From Marinobacter sp. BGYM27 (GTDB lineage: Bacteria; Pseudomonadota; Gammaproteobacteria; Pseudomonadales; Oleiphilaceae): DNA of 64,000 nt. The notes below the pieces were generated by a model. That model was not told where the DNA came from. It was given only the letters and a program-made list of their open reading frames with translations, and searched no databases. The position numbers were made by a program, and so were the translations under genes. The DNA lies in assembly GCA_025153445.1 (NCBI GenBank), contig JANZNS010000006.1:124001-188000 (forward strand), read 5' to 3'. Below, in pieces: positions 18,612 to 26,980 of the stretch (within the stretch, counting starts at the first letter, position 1; each line of letters starts with the position of its first letter).

Positions 18612-20645
18612 TTAGAGCAACAAGCGGCGAATGTCACCCATCAGCTCTGCCAACAGCGTGGTAAACCGGGCGGCATCCGCACCGTTCACCGCCCGGTGAT
18701 CGTAGGACAACGACAGCGGGCACAACAGCCGTGGCTGGAATGCTTCACCGTCCCACACCGGTTTCATTGCCGCTTTCGAGACGCCCAGAATGGCCACCTC
18801 CGGCGAGTTCACGATGGGCGTGAAGGCGGTGCCGCCAATGCCACCAAGACTGGTGATCGAGAAGCAGCCTCCCTGCATTTCCGAAGGCTTGAGCTTCTTG
18901 TCGCGAGCTTTCCCCGCCAGCTCCTGAGCCTCGGCCGCCAGCTCCCACAGGCCTTTTTTATCCACGTCGCGGATTACCGGCACCATCAAACCCGCAGGCG
19001 TATCCACAGCAATCCCGATATGAATGTACTGCTTGCGCACGATTTCCTTGCGCTCCATATCAAGTGCCACATTGAACTGCGGCAGTGCCGTCAGCGCATG
19101 AGCGCAGGCCTTGAGGATAAACGGCAGCGGTGTCATTTTGACGCCCCGCTTCTCACCTTCAGCCTTGAGACCTTTGCGGAAGGCTTCAAGATCGGTGAAA
19201 TCAACATCTTCATGCTGAGTCACGTGGGGCACATTCAGCCAACTGCGCTGCATGTTGTTGGCTGTCGCGACCTGCATACGCGTCATGGCGTCACGTTGAA
19301 TGTCACCAAACTGACTGAAGTCCGGCAACTTGATGCCCGGGATACCCGAGCCACCGGCCACTGCGCCGCCGCCCTGTGTTTTCTGCAGCTGGGCCTTTAC
19401 ATAACCTTCAACGTCGTCCTTGATAATCCGGCTCTTGGGCCCGCTGCCCTTCACCCGGTTGAGGTCCGCACCCAGCTCCCTGGCCAGTTTGCGTACAGCC
19501 GGGCCCGCATGCACCTTGGCACCCGGCTGAGGTACATCCGGCACATCATCTTTGCCAGATGCAGAGCCTTTATCCGAAGCGCCGGCGCTCTGCTTGCGGG
19601 GCGACTCATCAGCCGATTCGGTGTCCTTGGCCTCTGCGTCGTCTGCATCATCCTCCTCATCGCCGGCATCATCCCCAACCTGCATTTCCAGCAGATCATT
19701 CCCTTCGGACAACTTGTCACCTTCGCTGACCAATACTTTGGTGACCTTGCCAGCATGGGGAGACGGGATTTCGAACGTGGCTTTGTCTGATTCCACCGTT
19801 ACCAGCGGATCATCCACTTCGACCTCGTCACCTTCAGAGACGTTGATTTCGATGATCGGCACATCTTCAGCGCCATCCATCCCGGGCACTTTGACGGTTT
19901 CCTTGCGGCTACCGCCAGATGATTTCTTCGGCTTTGGCTTTTCCTTTTTGGCGGTTTCGCCAGAGTCACTGCTCTTGCCGGAAGATGGTTTCTCGTCTGG
20001 CGCTTCATCCTCCGAAGCACTCTCGTCACTGACGGACATTTCCAGCAGATCCTGACCTTCGGACAACTTATCGCCCTCACTGACCAGTACCTTGCCAACC
20101 TTGCCGGCATAGGGCGACGGGATTTCGAACGTGGCTTTGTCTGATTCCACCGTTACCAGCGGATCATCCACTTCGACCTCATCGCCTTCCGAGACGTTGA
20201 TTTCGATGATCGGCACATCTTCAGCACCGTCCATACCGGGCACTTTAACCGTTTCCTTGCGGGAACCACCTGATGACTTGCCGGCCCCGGATGCGGGTTG
20301 ACTGTCTTTTTCACTGGTTTTCTTGTCGTCGTTATCGTCAGTGTCATCGTCTTTCGAAGCTGACGACTCCTCGGAGGGCTCATCCTCTTCATCATCAGAG
20401 CCTGAACCATCGGTGTCGATGACGCCGACAACATCGCCCTCTTTGACGGTGTCCCCGACCTTCACGGTGATTTTGACGATTTTGCCAGCAGCAGGCGAAG
20501 GCAGGTCAACGGAAGCTTTGTCCGACTCTATGGTCAGAATTGAATCTTCTTCCTCGACCGTATCGCCCTTGCTGACGGTAATTTCGATGATCTCAACTTC
20601 ATCCGCGCCGCCGAGATCGGGAACCTTGATTTCCTGTTCGCTCAT
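18612..20645 (-). CDS. aceF: pyruvate dehydrogenase E2, dihydrolipoamide acetyltransferase (three lipoyl domains)
   Basis: E2 core of the pyruvate dehydrogenase complex, transferring acetyl from lipoyl to CoA. The 677 residues hold three lipoyl domains, each with a lipoylated lysine (IESDKASVDLPSP, then VESDKATFEIPSP twice), joined by acidic Ser/Asp/Glu-rich linkers, then the E1/E3-binding domain (GPAVRKLARELGADLNRVKGSG) and the catalytic domain with YDHRAVNGADAARF. The HxxxDG motif has Asn for Asp, which I recall also in pseudomonad E2. ATG 20645 has GAGGAG upstream. Domains 2 and 3 are close copies at DNA level. It starts 10 bases after aceE ends, so the pair is co-transcribed. No lpd gene is in view. 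Confidence 0.97.
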   Translation of the reverse strand: MSEQEIKVPDLGGADEVEIIEITVSKGDTVEEEDSILTIESDKASVDLPSPAAGKIVKITVKVGDTVKEGDVVGVIDTDGSGSDDEEDEPSEESSASKDDDTDDNDDKKTSEKDSQPASGAGKSSGGSRKETVKVPGMDGAEDVPIIEINVSEGDEVEVDDPLVTVESDKATFEIPSPYAGKVGKVLVSEGDKLSEGQDLLEMSVSDESASEDEAPDEKPSSGKSSDSGETAKKEKPKPKKSSGGSRKETVKVPGMDGAEDVPIIEINVSEGDEVEVDDPLVTVESDKATFEIPSPHAGKVTKVLVSEGDKLSEGNDLLEMQVGDDAGDEEDDADDAEAKDTESADESPRKQSAGASDKGSASGKDDVPDVPQPGAKVHAGPAVRKLARELGADLNRVKGSGPKSRIIKDDVEGYVKAQLQKTQGGGAVAGGSGIPGIKLPDFSQFGDIQRDAMTRMQVATANNMQRSWLNVPHVTQHEDVDFTDLEAFRKGLKAEGEKRGVKMTPLPFILKACAHALTALPQFNVALDMERKEIVRKQYIHIGIAVDTPAGLMVPVIRDVDKKGLWELAAEAQELAGKARDKKLKPSEMQGGCFSITSLGGIGGTAFTPIVNSPEVAILGVSKAAMKPVWDGEAFQPRLLCPLSLSYDHRAVNGADAARFTTLLAELMGDIRRLLL
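19684..20277 (-). repeat. tandem duplication of lipoyl-domain coding sequence in aceF
   Basis: Two segments of about 240 bases, 19684-19923 and 20038-20277, are close copies offset by 354 bases. Long runs are identical, including the stretch coding for the lipoyl-lysine region. They correspond to lipoyl domains 3 and 2. The divergent linker between copies is less conserved. Confidence 0.8.
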
Positions 20646-20655
20646 GGCGGTCTCC

Positions 20656-23316
20656 TCAGCTAATCGCCGGATTGGGTTTGTTGCGATCAATGTCGTACTC
20701 GCGCATGGCTTCGAGCACTTTCTTCTGCTCGATCTCACCGTCCCGCGCCAGCGCGGTTAACGCGGAAATCACAACGTGATAGCGATCCACCTCAAAGAAG
20801 CTGCGGAGACGTTCGCGGGTATCACTGCGCCCATAGCCATCCGTGCCCAGCACTTCATAACGAGCCGGAACCCAGGCGCGCACCTGATCCGAGTAGAGCT
20901 TCATGTAATCTGTGGACGCCACAACCGGGCCCTTCTGTTTTTCCAGACACTGGGTGATGTAAGGCTGTTTGGGTTTGTCATCCGGATGCAACCGGTTCCA
21001 GCGATCCACATGCTGACCGTCCCGGGCAAGTTCGTTGAAGCTGGTAACACTCCACACATCGCTGGCGATGCCGTGATCGTCCTTCAACAATTGCGCGGCA
21101 GCCCGCACTTCGTTGAGGATGGCGCCGCTGCCAAGCAACTGCACCCTGGGTGTTTTTTTACGACCCTTGGTTTCTACCGACTCCAGCAGGTACATGCCGC
21201 GAATGATGCCGTCTTCGACGCCCTTGGGCATCGCCGGCTGTTCGTAGTTCTCATTCATCATGGTGAGGTAATAGAAGACGTTTTCGTTGCGCTCGTACAT
21301 GCGCTTCATGCCTTCGTGGATTACCACAGCCATTTCATAGACGTAGGCAGGATCGTAGGACACACAGGACGGAATGGTCTGGGACAGGATAAAGCTGTGC
21401 CCGTCCTGATGCTGCAGACCTTCACCGTTAATCGTGGTGCGCCCGGCAGTACCCGCAATCAGGAAACCACGGGCCTGAATGTCACCAGCCGCCCAGGCCA
21501 GATCACCAATCCGCTGGAAGCCGAACATCGAATAGAAACAATAGAACGGAATCAACGGGAAGTTGTTGGTGCTATAGGAGGTGGCTGCCGCTATCCAGGC
21601 TGCCATTGAGCCAGCTTCTGTGATGCCCTCCTCCAGAATCTGGCCCGTTTTCTCCTCCTTGTAATACATAATCTGGTCACGGTCCTCGGGAACGTATTTC
21701 TGCCCCTCGGCGGTGTAGATACCCAGTTGGCGGAACATGCCTTCCATACCAAAGGTACGCGCCTCATCCGGCACAATCGGTACTACCCGTTTGCCCACCC
21801 GCTTGTCTTTTGTCAGTGCGGTGAGCAGGCGCACAAAGCCCATCGTGGTGGAGACTTCCCGGCCATCCGAGCCATCCAGCATTTTCTGGAAAATATCCAG
21901 CCCAGGCACTTTCAGCGGCTGGCTATCGGTGCGGCGCTTGGGATAGAAGCCGCCCAGCTCCTGCCGGCGCTTGATCATGTACTTCATTTCAGGGCTGTCC
22001 GGCGCCGGACGATAGTAAGGCACTTCCTCCAGTTCATCGTCATTGAGCGGGACGCCAAAGCGGTCACGGAAGGCCTTGAGCCCTTCATAATCCAGCTTCT
22101 TCAGGGAGTGCGTCGTATTCTGAGCTTCACCTGCAGCACCGAAACCATAGCCCTTGATGGTATGGGCCAGAATCACAGTGGGCTGCTCTTTGTTATTCAC
22201 CGCATTATGGTAGGCCGCATAAACCTTGTACGGATCATGACCGCCGCGATTGAGCTGCATGATGTCGTCATCCGACAGATCTTCCACCATTTTGGCCAGT
22301 TCCGGATAACGGCCAAAAAAGTGCTGACGCGTATAAGCGCCACCGCTATTTTTGAAGTTCTGCAATTCACCATCACAGACTTCGTCCATCACGCGCTGCA
22401 TCAGGCCATCGTCATCCTGCTCAAACAGCGGGTCCCACTTGCGGCCCCAGACCACTTTCTGGACGTTCCAGTTGGCGCCCCGGAAAATGCCCTCCAGTTC
22501 CTGGATAATCTTGCCGTTGCCACGGACCGGACCATCCAGACGCTGAAGGTTGCAGTTCACCACGAAGATCAGGTTCTCGAGCTTTTCACGCCCCGCCTTG
22601 GCGATCGCACCCAGCGTCTCGGGCTCATCGCATTCGCCATCCCCCACGAAACACCAGACATGACGATCCTGTTTATCGATCAGCTCCCGGCTGTCCAGAT
22701 ACTTCATGATGTGGGCCTGGTAAATGGCCTGAATTGGCCCCAGCCCCATCGAAACAGTGGGGAACTGCCAGTAATCCGGCATCAGCCAGGGATGGGGATA
22801 GGACGACAGCCCCGTGCCATCGGTTTCCTCACGGAATTTGTCCAGTTGCTCTTCGGTAAACCGGCCTTCCAGATAGGAGCGAGCATAAATACCGGGCGCG
22901 GAATGGCCCTGGAAATAGACCAGATCCGATTCCTGATCGCCGTCTCCGCCTTTGAAAAAGTAGTTAAACCCTACGTCGTAAAGCGTGGCGGCAGAGGAGA
23001 ACGTGGAGATGTGCCCGCCCAGATCGCCAGGGCGTTTGCTCGCCCGCAACACCATCGCCAGCGCATTCCAACGAATCAGCGAGCGGATGCGGCGTTCCAT
23101 GAACAGATCGCCCGGCATGCGCGCTTCCCGCGACACAGGGATGGTGTTCCTGAAAGGTGTGGTGATGGAGTATGGCAGCTCGGTGCCATCTCGGGTGGCG
23201 CGCTCGGAAAGACGTTCCATGATGAACTTGGCGCGCTCGATCCCTTCATTTTCGATCAGCGAGTCCAGTGAATCTATCCATTCCTGGGTTTCGATAGGAT
23301 CTTCGTCCTGGTACAT
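20656..23316 (-). CDS. aceE: pyruvate dehydrogenase E1, homodimeric type
   Basis: Thiamine-diphosphate-dependent decarboxylase that starts the pyruvate dehydrogenase reaction. The 886 residues match the homodimeric gammaproteobacterial form. ThDP/Mg motif: VGDGECDEPETLGAI, continuing to NLIFVVNCNLQRLDGPVRG; other landmarks are GGHISTFSSAATLYDVGFNYFF near the N-terminus, the active-site loop HTIKGYGFG and GRTTINGEGLQHQDGHS. AGGAGGG lies four bases before the ATG. It is the first gene of aceE-aceF. Confidence 0.98.
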   Translation of the reverse strand: MYQDEDPIETQEWIDSLDSLIENEGIERAKFIMERLSERATRDGTELPYSITTPFRNTIPVSREARMPGDLFMERRIRSLIRWNALAMVLRASKRPGDLGGHISTFSSAATLYDVGFNYFFKGGDGDQESDLVYFQGHSAPGIYARSYLEGRFTEEQLDKFREETDGTGLSSYPHPWLMPDYWQFPTVSMGLGPIQAIYQAHIMKYLDSRELIDKQDRHVWCFVGDGECDEPETLGAIAKAGREKLENLIFVVNCNLQRLDGPVRGNGKIIQELEGIFRGANWNVQKVVWGRKWDPLFEQDDDGLMQRVMDEVCDGELQNFKNSGGAYTRQHFFGRYPELAKMVEDLSDDDIMQLNRGGHDPYKVYAAYHNAVNNKEQPTVILAHTIKGYGFGAAGEAQNTTHSLKKLDYEGLKAFRDRFGVPLNDDELEEVPYYRPAPDSPEMKYMIKRRQELGGFYPKRRTDSQPLKVPGLDIFQKMLDGSDGREVSTTMGFVRLLTALTKDKRVGKRVVPIVPDEARTFGMEGMFRQLGIYTAEGQKYVPEDRDQIMYYKEEKTGQILEEGITEAGSMAAWIAAATSYSTNNFPLIPFYCFYSMFGFQRIGDLAWAAGDIQARGFLIAGTAGRTTINGEGLQHQDGHSFILSQTIPSCVSYDPAYVYEMAVVIHEGMKRMYERNENVFYYLTMMNENYEQPAMPKGVEDGIIRGMYLLESVETKGRKKTPRVQLLGSGAILNEVRAAAQLLKDDHGIASDVWSVTSFNELARDGQHVDRWNRLHPDDKPKQPYITQCLEKQKGPVVASTDYMKLYSDQVRAWVPARYEVLGTDGYGRSDTRERLRSFFEVDRYHVVISALTALARDGEIEQKKVLEAMREYDIDRNKPNPAIS

Positions 23317-23709
23317 CCGACCCTCCTAAAGGTGTCAGTCAGGTTTTGCGAGGAAATAGCAATCGTTTCCAGACCTCCGCATCGCAGAGGCAGAAGCGAG
23401 GCCTGGACTATTGTTCTTAAACAAAATCGGATCTGGCAGACCTGCGAAATCATCCCTAAGCATAGAACAGCTGAAACAATTTGCTTGCTCACAGGGACGC
23501 GGCGAACGCGCTACACTGAACTACAATGGGCCTTTCATATGAACAGGACAAGACATCTGCGACCAATGTCTGATCGAGACAAGTCGCAGGCTGCGTAAAG
23601 ATAAAGCGGCCCGGAACGACGCCTGCACACAACAAAAATGATAGCCACTGACTTCGGCCTTACCCCGTCATCAGTCCGGCCCGGCAGCAGCACCGACAGG
23701 ATCCGCATC
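23317..23709. other. gap between divergent aceE and lutA
   Basis: It must hold the promoters of both aceE and lutA. I see no gene and no convincing -35/-10 pair. CAGACCTC and GAGGCCTG near 23371-23405 make an imperfect inverted repeat that could be a regulator site. The first in-frame ATG of lutA (23638) lies inside this stretch but has no ribosome site. Confidence 0.3.
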
Positions 23710-24462
23710 ATGTCACCCACGATCGACCGCGTTTATTTCTTCGGCACCTGCCTGATTGATGTTTTCTATCCGGGCGCAGGCATGGCCGCGATCACCCTGC
23801 TCGAGCGCGAAGGCCTTGAGGTGCTGTTTCCCCAGGCCCAAACCTGTTGCGGCCAGCCGCCCTACAATTCCGGTTATGACGACGAAGCCCGCACGATTGC
23901 ACGCCAGGTGATCGAGACATTCGATTTGCCCATTCCCATTATTGTGCCGAGCGGCTCCTGTGCCGGCATGCTACGCAAACATTATCCCGCCCTGATGGCG
24001 GGCGATCCGCTTGAAGAAAAGGCGAACCAGCTGGCAACTCGGGTCTATGAGCTGCACGAATTCCTTCACCGGGTACTGAACATCACGCTGGAAGATCAAG
24101 GAAAACCGACGCGTGTCGTGATGCACACCTCCTGCAGCGCACGACGCGAAATGGAAGTGATGGACGACGGGCTGAGCCTGCTCCGCCAGCTTGGCAATGT
24201 TGAGGTCTGCGAACCGGAAAACGCTGAAACCTGCTGCGGCTTTGGCGGCACTTTCGCTGTGAAAATGTCGGACGTATCGGCGGCCATGGTCGCTGACAAG
24301 TGCGCAGCGGTTAACGCAACGGGCGCCAGCACTTTGCTCAGTAGCGATTGTGGCTGCCTGATGAATATTCACGGTGCTCTAGAGCACCGGAATTCAGACG
24401 CGATGCCCGCCGAGCATCTTGCCGAGTTTCTATTGCGCCGAACCAGCGGAGATGCCTCATGA
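23710..24462 (+). CDS. lutA: L-lactate utilization protein LutA (Fe-S oxidoreductase subunit)
   Basis: One of three subunits of the flavin-free L-lactate dehydrogenase LutABC that oxidises L-lactate to pyruvate. Its 250 residues carry two CCG domains: QTCCGQPPYNSGYDDEA near residue 40 and ETCCGFGGTFAVKMSD near residue 175, cysteine motifs that bind Fe-S clusters. It starts at ATG 23710 (MSPTIDRVYFFGTC), with AGGA upstream. The stop overlaps the lutB ATG as ATGA. The three genes form one operon. In some bacteria the same family (YkgEFG) has the same role. Confidence 0.93.
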   Translation: MSPTIDRVYFFGTCLIDVFYPGAGMAAITLLEREGLEVLFPQAQTCCGQPPYNSGYDDEARTIARQVIETFDLPIPIIVPSGSCAGMLRKHYPALMAGDPLEEKANQLATRVYELHEFLHRVLNITLEDQGKPTRVVMHTSCSARREMEVMDDGLSLLRQLGNVEVCEPENAETCCGFGGTFAVKMSDVSAAMVADKCAAVNATGASTLLSSDCGCLMNIHGALEHRNSDAMPAEHLAEFLLRRTSGDAS

Positions 24463-25910
24463 GTGGCTTCAGCCCCAACCCGGACCAGAATTTCGGCGTT
24501 CGCATTCAGGAGGCGTTGGGCAACGAGGAGCTGCGGGAGAGCTTCCACGGCGCGATGACATTCCTGCGGGAAAAACGCCGCCAGCAATTCCCCGACCCCG
24601 ATGCGCTGGACGCCCTGCGCACCCGTGGCGCCGCCATTCGGGAACGCGCTCTGGCCCAGCTCCCGGACTTGCTGGAGCAGCTGGAAGGCCAGTGCCAGCA
24701 CAATGGTATCCGCGTGCACTGGGCGGAGGACGCGGCTGAGGCCAACGAGATCATCACCGGAATTGCCCGTAAAACCGGCGGTAAACGGGTAGTCAAAGGC
24801 AAGTCGATGGCGACTGAAGAAATCGGCCTCAACACAGCCTTTGAAAATGCGGGATTCTCTTGCCTTGAATCAGATATGGGCGAGTACATCGTTCAGCAGG
24901 CCCACGAGACGCCATCTCACATCATCATGCCGGCGATTCATCGCAACAAAGCCAGCATTGCCCGCCAGTTTGCCGAGCAAATCCCCGACACCCCCTATAC
25001 CGAAGATGTCGATGAACTGATCGGCATCGGACGCCGGGTTTTACGGCGTGCTTTTGCTGACGCGGATATCGGCATCTCGGGAGTTAACTTCGCCATCGCA
25101 GAAACCGGCACACTTTGCCTGGTAGAAAACGAAGGCAATGGCCGTATGTCGACCACAGTACCCGACACACACATTGCAGTGATGGGCATAGAAAAAGTCA
25201 TCGAAAAACTGTCAGACCTGCCAGATCTCTACCGGCTCCTGACCCGCTCGGCAACCGGCCAGCCAATCACCACCTACCTGAACCTGATCAGCGGACCGCG
25301 CAAGCCTGACGAAATTGACGGCCCGAGGCAGGTGCACCTGGTGCTGCTCGACAATGGCCGCAGCCGGATCTATGCCGACCGCCAGCTGCGGGAAACCCTG
25401 CGCTGCATTCGCTGCGGTGCCTGCATGAACCACTGTCCTGTATACGAGCGTCTGGGTGGCCATGCCTACGGCACAGTCTACCCCGGGCCCATCGGGCAAG
25501 TGGTGATGCCTCAACTGCTGGGGCTCGATAAAGCCGGAAAGCTGACTCAGGCCTGTTCGCTGAACGGTGCCTGCGGCGAAGCCTGCCCGGTCAAAATTCC
25601 GCTTCCGGACCTGATCCGGCGCTTGCGGCACGATGGCGTTTCCAGAACGGACAGCCCGGTCCGTGGCCAGGGCAAACAACGCAAATGGATTGAGGCGACC
25701 ATCTGGGCAACATGGCTCAGCATTCACACCCATCCCCGGCTATACCGGTTGTCGACCCTGATGGCCACCCGACTGCGCCGGCTGATGCCGCCACTACCGC
25801 GCGCGTGGACGCGGCACCGGTCACCATTGCGACCCGCCGCCAGAACATTGCATGAGACCCTGCAGCAACGCGAACGCGCGCGCCAGAAGGAGTCCGCCCG
25901 TGAGCAGTAA
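24459..25910 (+). CDS. lutB: L-lactate utilization protein LutB (4Fe-4S subunit)
   Basis: Electron-transfer subunit of LutABC, 483 residues. The N-terminal LUD domain (FHGAMTFLREKRRQQF, RVVKGKSMATEEIGLN, SGVNFAIAETGTLCLVENEGN) is followed by two 4Fe-4S binding motifs, CIRCGACMNHCPVY at residue 316 and CSLNGACGEACPV at residue 366, and a basic C-terminal tail. Its start overlaps lutA by four bases, and its last 11 bases overlap the start of lutC. Confidence 0.94.
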   Translation: MSGFSPNPDQNFGVRIQEALGNEELRESFHGAMTFLREKRRQQFPDPDALDALRTRGAAIRERALAQLPDLLEQLEGQCQHNGIRVHWAEDAAEANEIITGIARKTGGKRVVKGKSMATEEIGLNTAFENAGFSCLESDMGEYIVQQAHETPSHIIMPAIHRNKASIARQFAEQIPDTPYTEDVDELIGIGRRVLRRAFADADIGISGVNFAIAETGTLCLVENEGNGRMSTTVPDTHIAVMGIEKVIEKLSDLPDLYRLLTRSATGQPITTYLNLISGPRKPDEIDGPRQVHLVLLDNGRSRIYADRQLRETLRCIRCGACMNHCPVYERLGGHAYGTVYPGPIGQVVMPQLLGLDKAGKLTQACSLNGACGEACPVKIPLPDLIRRLRHDGVSRTDSPVRGQGKQRKWIEATIWATWLSIHTHPRLYRLSTLMATRLRRLMPPLPRAWTRHRSPLRPAARTLHETLQQRERARQKESAREQ

Positions 25911-26538
25911 GAACGCTATTCTGTCCCGGCTCCGTCACGGACGGGCGGCATCCCCGGCTAACACCGCAGCCTTCGCGGCAGAGCGTGCATCTGACGCCGT
26001 CACGCCGGATCTGGACATTATGGTTTCGGCTCTCGAAGCGGCCCATGCGCGGGTTTTTCGCTCTACCACCAGCCAGTGGGCCGACGATCTCGCCAAACTG
26101 GCGCGCGAGCGCGGCTGGGCAAACTGGTGGATCGGCGGGGACGATGTGGGGCGCACATGGCAGGCACACGACTCAGAGCCCGCAACAACTGTTTTCAGTA
26201 ATTGGGATAGCCAGAAAGCCCCCTTGTTCGATGCGGCTGAAGTGGCGCTTTGCAGGGCCCGCGCCGGCATAGCAGAAACGGGCACACTGGTTGTTGAAAG
26301 CAGTCCTCAGGTTCCGCGCACTCTGTCGCTTGTGCCCCCGGTTCACGTTGTTGTCATCGACGAAGACAGCGTCGTGGGCAGCCTGCATCAAGCCCTTGCC
26401 CGCTATGAAAACAAATCCCTGCCAACCAATCTGATCTTCATTTCAGGCCCGTCAAAGACAGCGGATATTCAGCAGACGCTGGCTTATGGCGCTCACGGGC
26501 CCAGAGAGCTGATTGTTTATTTATGCCGGCGTGAGTGA
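25900..26538 (+). CDS. lutC: L-lactate utilization protein LutC (LUD domain)
   Basis: Third LutABC subunit, 212 residues with a single LUD domain: DEDSVVGSLHQAL and the C-terminal FISGPSKTADIQQTLAYG plus HGPRELIVYL are typical. I place the start at GTG 25900 because AAGGAG lies seven bases upstream and the reading begins SSKNAILSRLRHGR, as in homologues; an in-frame ATG at 25852 would be inside lutB and lacks a ribosome site. No lactate permease or LutR/LldR regulator is adjacent. Confidence 0.92.
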   Translation: MSSKNAILSRLRHGRAASPANTAAFAAERASDAVTPDLDIMVSALEAAHARVFRSTTSQWADDLAKLARERGWANWWIGGDDVGRTWQAHDSEPATTVFSNWDSQKAPLFDAAEVALCRARAGIAETGTLVVESSPQVPRTLSLVPPVHVVVIDEDSVVGSLHQALARYENKSLPTNLIFISGPSKTADIQQTLAYGAHGPRELIVYLCRRE

Positions 26539-26980
26539 GCGCCGGTTTGAGGGCCGCTGCGCTAACCCGGATTGTCCCGCCACGAATTGTAGAAACACCG
26601 TTTTTTGCTTACCACTCTAAATAAAAACGTTTCTTATCCCCGCCGATTTCAGTGGCAACCAGAATACAAAAGCCGATCTTTCAACGAAAATTCTGGCGAT
26701 GCGCCTCGAAAACAGCCCCTAACCAGCTGATATTGCGTTCAATGCCCGCTCCATTTTCATTAGAGCTGAAAACACTTTCGGGTTCCGGTATACTCCTCTG
26801 CCGTTTTGATCGGGGCTCCAGGAGGGTGGTGAACGCACGACAGATCGCTATTGTTTACTCGCACAGATGATGCGAGCCCCACTCCGTCCATGCCCCTTTG
26901 AAATTCTTCTGATTGATCGGTTTGCCTGTTGCGACATTGCCGATGGCAGCGATCAATGCACTAACGTAAGAGGACCTCGC
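26539..26980. other. long leader region before the KamA-family gene
   Basis: Between lutC and the aminomutase. It holds the promoter candidate at 26766-26794 and a leader of about 180 bases. GGGGCTC (26812) and GAGCCCC (about 26873) can pair around a loop that contains AGGAGGGTGGTG, a strong ribosome-site-like string next to a 13-codon GTG-started frame. I could not match it to a known riboswitch. No supported gene. Confidence 0.3.
26766..26794 (+). promoter_or_regulatory. candidate sigma-70 promoter of the aminomutase gene
   Basis: CTGAAA (26766) and TATACT (26789) are 17 bases apart. The -10 matches five of six consensus positions and the -35 four of six. Transcription would start near 26801. 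Confidence 0.45.

Noticed and set aside
18606-19790. Open frame of 394 codons on the plus strand
   Set aside because: Antisense to aceF, whose repeated GC-rich codons keep the other strand open.
21727-23271. Open frame of over 500 codons on the plus strand
   Set aside because: It is antisense to aceE, has no family features and no ribosome site; aceE fully explains the region.
23332-23598. 88-codon plus-strand frame between aceE and lutA
   Set aside because: No ribosome site or family resemblance; it lies in the shared promoter region.
26652-26870. 72-codon plus-strand frame upstream of the aminomutase
   Set aside because: It crosses the promoter candidate; only its last 13 codons follow a ribosome-site-like string, at poor spacing, so I kept it as a note on the leader only.
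26795-26980. Lysine riboswitch before the aminomutase
   Set aside because: I could not find its conserved core sequences in the leader.
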